Part shown: piece after piece, positions 17,316-25,150 of the stretch
Layout: every line of letters begins with the position of its first letter
Numbering within the stretch: the first letter of the stretch is position 1
DNA from: Kuafuiihalomonas sp964473255
Lineage (GTDB): Bacteria > Myxococcota > Kuafuiibacteriia > Kuafuiibacteriales > Kuafuiibacteriaceae
Assembly: GCA_964473255.1 (NCBI GenBank)
Contig: CAYYOT010000004.1
Coordinates: forward strand, 62,001-126,000
Length of the DNA stretch: 64,000 bases
Direction of reading: 5' to 3'
Translations under genes and position numbers: made by a program
The notes under the pieces: model-generated
Told to the model about the DNA's origin: nothing
Database searches by the model: none
The model's input: the letters and a program-made list of their open reading frames with translations, nothing else

Positions 17316-17700
17316 CCGACGGCTCGGATTCGGGAACGGACGACAGCTGATCCCACAGGCGATCCACGACGGCCGTCGCGGCGGCGGTGGCGGCCTGACC
17401 CGCCACCCAGCCCAGCGTGCTGGGCGCCCCGGCCTTCGCTTCCGGCCGTCGCCTTCGGCCACGGGCGAAAACCCAGCCGAATACGAAGGAGGAGCTCAAC
17501 AGCAGCCAGCGGTGCCGAACGACGTGGGTCTGCACGGCGGCGCGAGCGTACTCCAGGTGGTCGACCTTCTCCTCGATGCGCTCCCGAATGAGCCGCGCCG
17601 TCGCTTCCACGCGACGCTTGTGGTCATCGGCCTCGGCTCGAAGACGGTCGCGCTCGACCTCGGCTGGAAGCCGGGCGGAAACGGGGACCGGCTTCGTCAT
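17179..17700 (-). CDS. YqjK/DUF3618-like membrane-associated protein
   Basis: 173 residues. The N-terminal part is a charged helix (about residues 15-45) ending in RIEEKVDHLEYAR, as in DUF3618-like proteins. A hydrophobic segment WLLLSSSFVFGWVF (about 65-78) and an Arg-rich stop-transfer patch follow, then a Gly/Ala-rich helix and a low-complexity acidic tail. The start overlaps the stop of the holin-like gene (ATGA). With the two genes before it, it makes a trio that parallels E. coli YqjD-YqjE-YqjK, which are stress-related inner-membrane proteins. The tail overlaps the J-domain gene on the other strand; an earlier real end cannot be excluded. Confidence 0.68.
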   Translation of the reverse strand: MTKPVPVSARLPAEVERDRLRAEADDHKRRVEATARLIRERIEEKVDHLEYARAAVQTHVVRHRWLLLSSSFVFGWVFARGRRRRPEAKAGAPSTLGWVAGQAATAAATAVVDRLWDQLSSVPESEPSVTRRAGEDVPDGERAERSSAPESVARDRRPDVLPRDRGAADGLDR

Positions 17701-18002
17701 TGCCGGACCCCGACCAGCACCGTGATGCCGCCCGCGCCGACGAGGGCCGCGCCGACGATCAGACACGTCACCGCCAGTCCCAACCCGAGGTCGATGGCGA
17801 CCCAGTAGAGAAAGGCGACGAGCAGTACCTGCAGTCCGGCCAGCCCCAACAGAAGGCCCACCGCAACCCAGGCCGCGGTGCGTTGGGTCCGGTCGAGGCG
17901 AAGCTCGAACTCGGCCCGAAGACTTCGAGCCTCCGCTTGCAGCCAGCCTGATGTTTCGTCGGCCAGGTCGCGAACCAGTACGGGAGTGGAAGGTTCCGAC
18001 AC
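17697..18002 (-). CDS. YqjE/holin-superfamily-III-like membrane protein
   Basis: 101 residues, GTG start one base after the previous stop. A polar amphipathic N-terminus (VLVRDLADETSGWLQAEA) is followed by two long hydrophobic helices (about 44-70 and 76-98) joined by a short turn. This is the layout of the phage-holin-family/YqjE group, which in chromosomes is not a phage lysis protein. It lies between the DUF883-like and YqjK-like genes, so envelope stress or ribosome anchoring at the membrane is the likely setting (inference from the E. coli trio). Confidence 0.78.
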   Translation of the reverse strand: MSEPSTPVLVRDLADETSGWLQAEARSLRAEFELRLDRTQRTAAWVAVGLLLGLAGLQVLLVAFLYWVAIDLGLGLAVTCLIVGAALVGAGGITVLVGVRQ

Positions 18003-18003
18003 G

Positions 18004-18399
18004 TCAGTCCCGTCGGAAGAGCCGTCCCAGGACGTAGCCCAAGCCAGCCCCGATCAGCAGAGCCCGGTAGGGATGCTGCTGAATCGAGCGATCGAGGTCG
18101 CCGAGGACCGACCGGGGGTCCCGCTGCTGAAGATATCCGGCCGCCGTGTGCATCTTGTCGGCGACGGCGTCGACGTGTCGCGAGTCGATGTGGAGCTTGC
18201 TGGCGGCCTCGGGCGCCCGGTCCCGCAGATAGTCGGCCGCTTCGTCGAGCTTGCTCCCCATCTTGGTAAAGCCCTTCGAACCCGACTCGTTGGCCTTATC
18301 CAGCAGCTCTTTGGAGGCGTCCTGGGCCAAGCTCCGCGCCCGGTGCTTCAAGTCGACCTGCTCGTCTTTTGTGGTTTCGGTCAGCTCCTGTTCGGTCAT
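18004..18399 (-). CDS. DUF883/ElaB-YqjD-like protein
   Basis: 131 residues. A long charged amphipathic helix with Lys/Glu/Ala heptads runs through the first 100 residues, and the C-terminus has the conserved tail anchor QQHPYRALLIGAGLGYVLGRLFRRD. This tail (HP-A-GxGxxxGxL-RR) is diagnostic of the ElaB/YqjD/DUF883 group, which sits on the inner membrane and, in E. coli, binds ribosomes in stationary phase. First gene of a three-gene run. Confidence 0.85.
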   Translation of the reverse strand: MTEQELTETTKDEQVDLKHRARSLAQDASKELLDKANESGSKGFTKMGSKLDEAADYLRDRAPEAASKLHIDSRHVDAVADKMHTAAGYLQQRDPRSVLGDLDRSIQQHPYRALLIGAGLGYVLGRLFRRD

Positions 18400-18463
18400 G
18401 CCCTCGTGTTACGGCAAGACTGGGGCATCGGGCAATCGGTCCCGACGGATCTTCGAGCCCGTC

Positions 18464-19519
18464 TCAGGGGTTGGCCGGGGTGCGCAGCGCAGCCATCCGC
18501 GGGTCGGCCAGCAGGGCCTGGATCTCGTCGCGATACTGCAGCCATTCGAAGTCCAGTTCACCGAGCTCGGAACATGTCTCTAGCAAGCCGATCGCAGACT
18601 CGCGGCGTCCGGCACGGGCTTCGTGGAGAGCAAAGTGCAAGGCGACTTCCTGTATCCGTTCGCGGCCGTCTGCCGCCGAGCTGTGCCGCTGCTCCAGGAC
18701 GTCTTCGGCCCAACGCACTCCGGCGCCCTGGTCGGTGTCCAGGAGCCACCGCGCGGCCGCGCAGTATGCGGGATGGAGAGGCCAGAGCCGTTGGCGCAGC
18801 GAATTCATCGCCTCGACGTCCCCGAGTGCTTGAGCCGACAGCAGTCCGAGCTCACCCAGCTCAGCCTGTCGAGCCCGGCGGCCCGCTGAGTGCCGGCGGA
18901 CTCGCTCCACTACGGCCCGGTGGCGCCCGGCTCTCCAGTCGTCGTACACTTCACGATGCACGACCGCCGGCCACTCCGTCCGAGCCATCACGAGGGCAAA
19001 CGTCGAGATGCCGAGCAGCCAGGTCAGAGCACTCGTCCACGAGAGAACGAACAAGGCGAGGACGGCCGCGGTCGTGCACGCCACGGCGATCGCGCCAGTC
19101 CGTCGAAACGCGTCGATCGGGGAGTTTCCGCGGTGCTCCAGCCGATCGCGAAGCCAGACCCCGCCATCCGACGCGGGAAACGGCCACGCCTGAAAGGTCA
19201 GGTATGCCCAGGCCACCGCCGTAGGGCCCCCGACGGCCCTCAGGATGGACGCGTACAGGAGCGTCGGCAGAAGCCCGGCCAGCAGGGTCGCCCGACGGAC
19301 CGGCCACGGATCACCGTCGACGTAATAGGCATCGCCCGCTCCGAACTGGAGATCGAAGCGGACCGGGTGGCCCGTCATCCACGCTCCCAGCACACCGTGT
19401 CCCAGCTCGTGGACGGTCATGACCGCCAGGAGCTGTCCGGCAAAGGATGGAGAGAGGACCGCGGTTACGCCGAGAATGGCGAGGACTTCGACCCGGACCC
19501 GAACCGTGTTCCGATTCAT
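18464..19519 (-). CDS. HExxH membrane protein, M50-like, with helical C-terminal domain
   Basis: 351 residues. Hydrophobic segments occupy the first 180 residues, and the zinc-protease signature sits in the second one: VMTVHELGHGVLG (about residues 34-46), as in site-2-type M50 peptidases. A WPFPASDGG stretch later may supply the second-region Asp, though the classical NxxPxxxLDG is not clear. From about residue 190 the protein is soluble and helical, resembling TPR-like repeats. Its ATG overlaps the stop of the RNase Z-like gene. It could be an intramembrane peptidase or only a related scaffold. Confidence 0.72.
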   Translation of the reverse strand: MNRNTVRVRVEVLAILGVTAVLSPSFAGQLLAVMTVHELGHGVLGAWMTGHPVRFDLQFGAGDAYYVDGDPWPVRRATLLAGLLPTLLYASILRAVGGPTAVAWAYLTFQAWPFPASDGGVWLRDRLEHRGNSPIDAFRRTGAIAVACTTAAVLALFVLSWTSALTWLLGISTFALVMARTEWPAVVHREVYDDWRAGRHRAVVERVRRHSAGRRARQAELGELGLLSAQALGDVEAMNSLRQRLWPLHPAYCAAARWLLDTDQGAGVRWAEDVLEQRHSSAADGRERIQEVALHFALHEARAGRRESAIGLLETCSELGELDFEWLQYRDEIQALLADPRMAALRTPANP

Positions 19520-20442
19520 TCGCGTCCGGCTTTGGGAGGGCGAGGAATGGGGATCCGGTCTTCATCCTCCGCGACGGCGACCGGGCCGAAGGTCTCGGCG
19601 ACTTCCTGGGCCAAGGTCGATGGGTCGTCGTGTTCGGGAGGAAAGCCGGTCAGCACGAGTCGACCGACCCCCGCGGTCTTCGCCAGTCGCCCGGCCTCGC
19701 TCGCGGTCATGGCGTTGCGTCGCTCGGCCCGCTCGGCATCGTGGTCGGGCAGAACGCCGCGACACACGAGGATGGCCGCTCCGAGCGCCAGACGATGGGC
19801 GGCCAGGCAGGGCCGCGTCGGCGGCAGATAGGCGACCGCCTGCCCCTTGCGCGGCACGCTCACGTCTTCCAGCCGGACGGTCTTACCATCGACTTCGACC
19901 GCGCCCTCTTGCTGCAGGCGCTTGATTTCGGCGCCATGCACCCCGTACTCACGCAGACGCTCGGGCAGCATCGTCTGCCGGTCGCGCTCTTCGAGTCGAA
20001 GCCCAAAGCCGACGGGACGCCCCACGACGGGAGCAGCCAAGAGGCGAAGCTCCTTCTCCTCGACGAAGGGTCCAGGCTCGGTCAAGGGGACGGGCGTGAG
20101 ATGAGCCGCGGCGTGATAGACCGAGGCCTTGCGCAGACGCTCGTAGAACACTCGTCCTGAAGCAGGAAATGCGACGTCGATCGCGTGCGGCACTCGGTCC
20201 AAAGAGATCCGCTGGACCAATCCGGCGAGGCCCAAACAATGATCGGGCACGAAACGGCTGACGAACACCCGCGAGATCGACGTCGCGGTGACGTCGCAAT
20301 AGATCATCTGCCGCTGTGTCCCCTCGCCCGGGTCGATGAGGAGTCCCTCGTCGTCCCAGCGGATCAACAGGCTGTGAAGGTTGCGGCGCTTGGTCGGGAC
20401 ATCTGCGCCCGTCCCCAGCACGACGAGCTCCCGTACGGACAT
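19516..20442 (-). CDS. RNase Z-like metallo-beta-lactamase-fold protein lacking metal ligands
   Basis: 308 residues. The overall pattern is that of RNase Z / MBL-fold proteins: LVVLGTGADVPTKRRN at the start, LLIDPGEGTQRQM, DHCLGLAGL, and a C-terminal TASEAGRLAKTAGVGRLVLTGF. The metal-site positions have changed. HxHxDH has become SRFVPDH, the Hx in HSTAxEA has become NAMTASEA, and LTHFS has become LTGFP. Most zinc ligands are therefore lost and tRNA 3'-end cleavage by the usual mechanism is unlikely. It lies 10 bases after the GltG-like gene and overlaps the M50-like gene, so it may have been recruited to a structural or regulatory job. Confidence 0.8.
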   Translation of the reverse strand: MSVRELVVLGTGADVPTKRRNLHSLLIRWDDEGLLIDPGEGTQRQMIYCDVTATSISRVFVSRFVPDHCLGLAGLVQRISLDRVPHAIDVAFPASGRVFYERLRKASVYHAAAHLTPVPLTEPGPFVEEKELRLLAAPVVGRPVGFGLRLEERDRQTMLPERLREYGVHGAEIKRLQQEGAVEVDGKTVRLEDVSVPRKGQAVAYLPPTRPCLAAHRLALGAAILVCRGVLPDHDAERAERRNAMTASEAGRLAKTAGVGRLVLTGFPPEHDDPSTLAQEVAETFGPVAVAEDEDRIPIPRPPKAGRE

Positions 20443-20452
20443 GGGGAGGGTC

Positions 20453-22798
20453 TCAGCCGGACTGCTTCAGTACGAAGGGGTACTTAACGACCACGATGCC
20501 CCCGCCCTTCGGTTTGGGGAACTTCCAGGTTCGGATCTTTTGACAGATGCACTGCTCGACCGCTGCATTGTTGAGCGTGGTCTGGTCAACCTTCGCCATC
20601 GTAACCGTGCCCTTACCCGAGATGATGAACTGAGTCGCGACCTTGCCAAAGATCCCGGGGCTGCGACTGAGCTCCTTCTCGTAGCAGTAGCGAATCTGGG
20701 CCAAGTGCTGCTTGATCACCCGCCGGATCACCTCCTTGGGAAGCGACCCCTCGATCCGGACGCGCTCGGTGGTGATGGTGACTCCGCGGTCCTTCTTCTC
20801 GTCGAGCTGTCCGGCGCCCACACCGTAGTCACCGGTACCGCCACCGCCGCGCCCCTTGGTCCCCAGCCCTCCGATTCCGTAGGATGTGTACGACTTGCCG
20901 CCCCCACCGGGTCCGGACCCGCGAAGGCCCAATCCTCCGAAGCCGGAGGCATCGCCGACCCGTGCCCCGGTCACGCCCCCGAGCGCACTCTTGAGCTCAC
21001 CGCCCATGCCGGTACCCCCCATGACGGCACCGACGGCGCCCGCCCGACCACCGAAGAGCTTGGTGAGCGCCTGCGTCGCGAGTTCTTTGTCGTCGGGCTT
21101 GCCTTTGTTGGCCCGGCGACCCGGGTTCTTCGGCTTGGCGTCCTTCCGTCCCGCCTTGCCTTGCTTTCCGGCGGCCTTGGCGGCCTTTTCACCAGACTTG
21201 AGCTTGCTGAGCAGCGCCTGCTGTTTCTTGCGCTGCTCGGGGGAGAGGCGGGTCTGGGTGAACCGATTCACGGCCTGGTAGACCTCCTCGAGATTGTCCG
21301 TCGTTTGCGGCATAGCCAAGAAGCTCGCCACGGCGACGACATGGAGGAACAGCACCAAGATGAAGGTATTCGCGTACTCGTAGCTGATCCGCTCGGCGAG
21401 CGGCACCGGAGGAAGCGAAGTTCGGCGTACATAGCGAACCTGAACTGCGAGCTCGCCGAGATCGACGTAGACCGTCTCCTCGGGCTGCAGCTCGTAGGTG
21501 CCGAAGGCCGGGTCGGCATCCGGGTGGAGGACGCTCTCCAGCGGCAGCACGGGACCATCGAACTTCTCGACTCGACCGGCCGCCGAACGAGGAATGTGCA
21601 GCCGATACTCGGCCGCTTTGTCGCTCATGGACTCCGCGAACACGAACGAGGCAGCTGGGAGACCCCTGGTGGGAACTTCGACGTCGCAGCGCTGAACCTT
21701 CTGGAATGGTCCCCAGCCGGTGACCTTTCGCTCGTCGCCCAAGGTGACCGTCTTCTCATCGAATACCGTCAGTGAATCGAGGACGACGTCGCTTTTCCAA
21801 AGCGTCTTGATCTCGAGAGCGCGGTGGGTCGGCAGCACCTTCACCGACGCCAGGTTGCTCGGCACGGAGCCCCACGCATGGTCCACGTGGGGCACGGCCA
21901 CCCCAGCGTCGTGCCGAGCCGCGGGTGGAAACGGCGCGGTCGAGGTGCTGCTGGTGGGCGGAACCGGCGACACGGCGGGCGCCATGTCCGCGGTACTCGC
22001 CGAATCGGACGGCGCCGGGGGCGGCGCGCCGGGGAAGCCGCTCGTCGGTGGAGCCTCGGCCTCGACCGGAGGCCCCGAAACGTCGCGGAGCTCTAAGGCG
22101 CGTCCTCCGCTCGCCGGCGCCTCGGCCGGGACCGAAGGCGAGCCGAAACCGCTCGAAGGCGAGCCGAAACCGCTCGAAGGCGAGCCGAAACCGCTGTTCG
22201 GCGGGGACTCCGCCGGAGAGGCCCCGGTGTCGGAGAGCGCGGGAGACGGCGGCGGAAACGAGTCGGTCTGCGCGGGAGCCGGCGGCGAAAACGAGTCGGT
22301 CTGCGCGGGAGACGGCGGCGAGAACGAACCCGTCTGCGCGGGAGACGGCGCCGAGAACGAACCCGTCTGCGCGGGAGGCGACGGCGACAACGAGCCGGTG
22401 TGCGCCGTGGTCGACGCTGGACTCGCGGGAGGCGCCGACGACAATCCCGCAGCCCAGGGCGAAGGCGCGGAGGTCGCCCGCGCAGCCTCCGGCATGGCGA
22501 AACTCGCCCAGTGCAACTCGATTCGGTACGGCCCGACCGTGACGACATCGCCGTCTTCGATCTTTACGCGCGAGACCTTCTGGTCGTTGACGCGGGTCCC
22601 TTCCGGAGACCCCATGTCGATCAGGTTGTAGCCGCCCCCCGATGCTTCGAGTACGGCGTGAATCCGCGCAACCGAGGGCTCGTCGAGCTTCACGTGGGCC
22701 GACGCCAATCGACCGATCTTGAGAAGGTCGCGTTCGAAGGTTTCTTCGAACACGTGCTCGGGACCGCGGTACACGCTGACTTTTACGGGGCGCGCCAT
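20453..22798 (-). CDS. gltG: GltG-like protein: FHA domain, membrane helix, AgmX/PglI C-terminal domain
   Basis: 781 residues. An N-terminal cytoplasmic FHA domain (about 20-95; IGRLASAHVKL, SVARIHAV, GTRVNDQKV) would bind phosphothreonine. Then comes a long Pro/Ser/Ala linker with tandem repeats, a globular part near 270-420, one membrane helix (FILVLFLHVVAVASFLA) and a Lys/Gly-rich periplasmic stretch. The end is the AgmX/PglI TonB-like domain (VIKQHLAQIRYCYEKEL, GTVTMAKV, KIRTWKFP) with two Cys in EQCICQ. In Myxococcus xanthus the Glt protein with an FHA domain plus a TonB-type domain is GltG, an inner-membrane part of the gliding machine. It sits with GltC/D/E/F-like genes here. The symbol rests on domain order and context. 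Confidence 0.8.
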   Translation of the reverse strand: MARPVKVSVYRGPEHVFEETFERDLLKIGRLASAHVKLDEPSVARIHAVLEASGGGYNLIDMGSPEGTRVNDQKVSRVKIEDGDVVTVGPYRIELHWASFAMPEAARATSAPSPWAAGLSSAPPASPASTTAHTGSLSPSPPAQTGSFSAPSPAQTGSFSPPSPAQTDSFSPPAPAQTDSFPPPSPALSDTGASPAESPPNSGFGSPSSGFGSPSSGFGSPSVPAEAPASGGRALELRDVSGPPVEAEAPPTSGFPGAPPPAPSDSASTADMAPAVSPVPPTSSTSTAPFPPAARHDAGVAVPHVDHAWGSVPSNLASVKVLPTHRALEIKTLWKSDVVLDSLTVFDEKTVTLGDERKVTGWGPFQKVQRCDVEVPTRGLPAASFVFAESMSDKAAEYRLHIPRSAAGRVEKFDGPVLPLESVLHPDADPAFGTYELQPEETVYVDLGELAVQVRYVRRTSLPPVPLAERISYEYANTFILVLFLHVVAVASFLAMPQTTDNLEEVYQAVNRFTQTRLSPEQRKKQQALLSKLKSGEKAAKAAGKQGKAGRKDAKPKNPGRRANKGKPDDKELATQALTKLFGGRAGAVGAVMGGTGMGGELKSALGGVTGARVGDASGFGGLGLRGSGPGGGGKSYTSYGIGGLGTKGRGGGGTGDYGVGAGQLDEKKDRGVTITTERVRIEGSLPKEVIRRVIKQHLAQIRYCYEKELSRSPGIFGKVATQFIISGKGTVTMAKVDQTTLNNAAVEQCICQKIRTWKFPKPKGGGIVVVKYPFVLKQSG
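22138..22200 (-). repeat. 21-base tandem repeat inside the GltG-like gene (3 copies)
   Basis: Three nearly identical 21-base units encode SGFGSPS three times in the linker between the FHA domain and the membrane helix. The units keep the reading frame, so copy number can change without a frameshift. Confidence 0.85.
22232..22396 (-). repeat. 33-base tandem repeat inside the GltG-like gene (5 copies)
   Basis: Five 33-base units encode an 11-residue repeat of the form (G/D)SFSPPSPAQT in the Pro/Ser/Thr linker. The central units are almost identical in DNA, which suggests recent expansion by slippage or recombination. Each unit offers Ser/Thr that a kinase could modify (inference). Confidence 0.88.
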
Positions 22799-22808
22799 GC
22801 TGCGGTCC

Positions 22809-23090
22809 TCAGATCTGGGAAACCGAGTCCAAGACGTTGGCTCGGAAATCCTCTCGGACCTTGATGAGGTTGCTGTGTCGGATGCGCTTTCGAATCTCGA
22901 CGTAATCGCCGTCGGGCTTCGTCAGGTCGCCGTCGATCGTGTCGTCGTCGAAGCTGACGACGGTCTTCTTTTGATAGACCACCTTTTCCACTTCGATGAT
23001 TTCGGTTTCCTGCGCCAGGGCTGGGACAGCGGGGACGGTCGCCGCAAGAACCAGTCCTCCGGCCAACATCCATGTCTGGATACGGAGCAC
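22809..23090 (-). CDS. gltF: GltF/CglF-like small exported protein
   Basis: 93 residues from a GTG start, or 86 from the ATG at 23069. A signal sequence (MLAGGLVLAATVPAVPALAQE) is followed by a compact segment, KKTVVSFDDDTIDGDLTKPDG and RKRIRHSNLIKVREDF. The DxTIDGDLTKPDG pattern resembles small proteins called adventurous gliding motility protein CglF/GltF in myxobacteria, and the same motif type opens many AgmX-like periplasmic domains. It lies 10 bases before the GltG-like gene on the same strand. The name is moderately supported by motif and position. Confidence 0.68.
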   Translation of the reverse strand: MLRIQTWMLAGGLVLAATVPAVPALAQETEIIEVEKVVYQKKTVVSFDDDTIDGDLTKPDGDYVEIRKRIRHSNLIKVREDFRANVLDSVSQI

Positions 23091-23159
23091 GGTCCACGCA
23101 CTATACGAGACTTTCGTTCTCTTCGCGAAAACCCAGAGATTCCCGAATCGTAGGGAAAG

Positions 23160-23831
23160 CTACGACCCCGGGGAGCCAGACGACGACCGCCGGGAGCGCC
23201 GGAGCACGAAGAGAACCAGACCGACCAGGGCAAACAGCCCCCCACCCCACAAAATCAGCAGGGCATTCGACGGCTCCAGCCAGACCCGGCGCGCTCCACC
23301 CGCCACGCCGACCGTGACTGCGACGATCGGCGCCATCCCGGCCGCAGTGCTCAGCATGAATCGGCCGAACCGATAGCCGGATGCCCCGAGCGCCGCGTTC
23401 ACCAGACTGAAGTGGGCGAGCGGAACCCATCGGATCCCGGCGACGGCCAAGAGCCCTTTGGCTCCCTCGGCGTCGACGCGTTCTCTCGCCATCGCCAGCG
23501 CCGGATGGGCTCCCAGGCGCGCGGAAAACAGCCGGCCGGCCCAGTAGGTGACGGCAGCACTGGCCAGGCACCCGAGGCTCGCCGCCAGATAGGCTTCGGC
23601 CGGGGGTAGGAGAACGCCGAGCCCCACGAGCAAGACCGTCAAGGGGAGCATCAGCAGCCCACCGACCACGAAGATGAGGACGATCGCCGGAAACAGCCAT
23701 CCGGACGCACGGGCCGACCGCAGCATCGACTCCAAGACATCGAGGTCCAGGTACGTCTTCAGGGGCCCAACCTGCCAGGCGGCAGCCAAGACGAGGGCCG
23801 CCAAGGCCGCGAGGACACCGGTCCGTTTCAC
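23160..23831 (-). CDS. TVP38/TMEM64 (DedA-related) membrane protein
   Basis: 223 residues with about five or six hydrophobic segments. Family marks are LPLTVLLVGLGVLL, a short charged loop (MARERVDAEG), and the conserved RWVPLAHFSLVNAALGASGYRFGRFM (R-x-x-P-F-x-x-x-N-x-x-x-G type), where the family re-entrant helix lies. The last 15 residues are Arg/Ser-rich. The ATG overlaps the stop of the GltE-like gene, so it is co-translated with the Glt cluster although it is not a known Glt component. DedA/TVP38 proteins act as lipid scramblases or transporters, and a link to the envelope machine is inference. Confidence 0.85.
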   Translation of the reverse strand: MKRTGVLAALAALVLAAAWQVGPLKTYLDLDVLESMLRSARASGWLFPAIVLIFVVGGLLMLPLTVLLVGLGVLLPPAEAYLAASLGCLASAAVTYWAGRLFSARLGAHPALAMARERVDAEGAKGLLAVAGIRWVPLAHFSLVNAALGASGYRFGRFMLSTAAGMAPIVAVTVGVAGGARRVWLEPSNALLILWGGGLFALVGLVLFVLRRSRRSSSGSPGS

Positions 23832-25150
23832 TCGAAGTCGTCGTCGGTCGGAAGCGGTTCGGGTTCGGGTTCGGGCTCCGGCTTGGGCTGCGCTTTTTTG
23901 CGAGACTTCGAGCGGGAGCGCCCCCTGGACTTGGACTTGGGCTTCGGCTTGGGTTCGGCCGGAGCCGGCGTTGCGGCAGCGGGGGCGGCCGGAGTCGCAG
24001 CCGGAGCGACCGCCGCCTCGTCTTCGGCCGTGGTCGGGGGACTTTCGGAGACCATCTGGCGTCGGGCTTCGATCTCCTGGAGCATGGCGAAGGTCTCACG
24101 AGACTCCCCGTCCGAGAGCTGCAGGCTACGCTTCAAGTGGACCTCGGCTCCGTTGAGGTCGTCGAAGTGCCGCAGAAGAAGCACGCCCAGATTGAAATGA
24201 GCCTCCCCGGAGCCGTCGTCGGCGCCGAGTGCCCGACCGTACGCCTCCCGGGCCCCCTCGAAGTCGGCCTGGGCCTTGAGCGCGATACCTAGATTCACCC
24301 AAGCGGGGGCGGCATCCGGGTCGAGTTCCGCCATCTTGCGGTACGCGGCGGCGGCACCCGCGTAGTCGCGAAGCTCCAGCGAGATGCGCGCGATTTCGGC
24401 GTAGGACCGGGACCGTTCCGGATCGCTTTCGATGGCGCGCGCGAAAGCCTTCATCGACGCGGCCGTCTCACCCTCGGCCTCGGCCGCGAAGCCCAGAGCC
24501 TCGTGCAGGCACGCCAGGTCGGGCGCAAACTTGAAACCCTGGGCCGCGAGGAGTCGGACGCGACCCCACTGCTTCTTCATCTCCGCGCCTCGCGCCAAGA
24601 TGCAGTAGGCCTCGGGGAGCGTCGGCTCGTAGGTCAGCGCCTCACGACACAGCCGTTCCGCATCGTCGACATTTCCGCGCGCCAGACGACGCGAAGCCAA
24701 GGTCACGCGGGCGGCGGCGGCGTCGTTTCGACGCTCCACCTCTTCCCGTAGAAGTTGGATCGCCTCCGCATCCTCGCCGGCCAAGAGAAGTAGACGCGCG
24801 AGGTTCTCCCCCGGTCCCGGGAGCCGAGCATCCTCGGCTCGCGCCCGTCGGTAGGACTGCATTGCGTCGTCGGTCTCTCCCTGTTGCTCTTGAGCGAGGC
24901 CCAGATTGAACCACGCCGCAGCAAAGCCCGGGCGCTCTTTGACGATGCCGCGCATGGTTGCCTCCACGCGCGACCACGTCACGGGCTGACCAGCATCGAT
25001 CTCGCCGCGAACGCGCGCTGCTTCTTCGCGGAACGAAGCCTCGGTATCGGCGACCGGGTCGATGACGTCGGCCCCGGAGGATGGACCGCGGGAGCCCGCG
25101 CACCCGATGCCGACGACCAGACTCAGGGCCAGGCTCGTGCCCCTATTCAC
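23828..25150 (-). CDS. gltE: GltE-like TPR lipoprotein
   Basis: 440 residues, GTG start overlapping the GltD-like stop (GTGA). A lipoprotein signal ends in GIGC (C17). About eight TPR units fill residues 50-365, for example AWFNLGLAQEQQGETDDAM and AWVNLGIALKAQADFEGA. The tail is first Ala/Pro-rich, then strongly basic (KPKPKSKSRGRSRSKSRKK) and finally acidic (EPEPEPEPLP). M. xanthus GltE (AglT) is a TPR lipoprotein encoded next to GltD, and both the order and the domain type match here. It would sit in the periplasm tethered to the outer membrane as part of the Glt scaffold. The basic/acidic tail looks like a contact region or a peptidoglycan or nucleic-acid-like polyanion binder (inference). 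Confidence 0.78.
   Translation of the reverse strand: MNRGTSLALSLVVGIGCAGSRGPSSGADVIDPVADTEASFREEAARVRGEIDAGQPVTWSRVEATMRGIVKERPGFAAAWFNLGLAQEQQGETDDAMQSYRRARAEDARLPGPGENLARLLLLAGEDAEAIQLLREEVERRNDAAAARVTLASRRLARGNVDDAERLCREALTYEPTLPEAYCILARGAEMKKQWGRVRLLAAQGFKFAPDLACLHEALGFAAEAEGETAASMKAFARAIESDPERSRSYAEIARISLELRDYAGAAAAYRKMAELDPDAAPAWVNLGIALKAQADFEGAREAYGRALGADDGSGEAHFNLGVLLLRHFDDLNGAEVHLKRSLQLSDGESRETFAMLQEIEARRQMVSESPPTTAEDEAAVAPAATPAAPAAATPAPAEPKPKPKSKSRGRSRSKSRKKAQPKPEPEPEPEPLPTDDDFE

Noticed and set aside
17697..18002. Holin-like gene as evidence of a prophage
   Set aside because: It sits in a YqjD/YqjE/YqjK-type trio and no other phage gene is near.
22138..22396. CRISPR-like short repeats
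   Set aside because: Units are directly adjacent, in frame and encode a Pro/Ser/Thr linker; there are no spacers.
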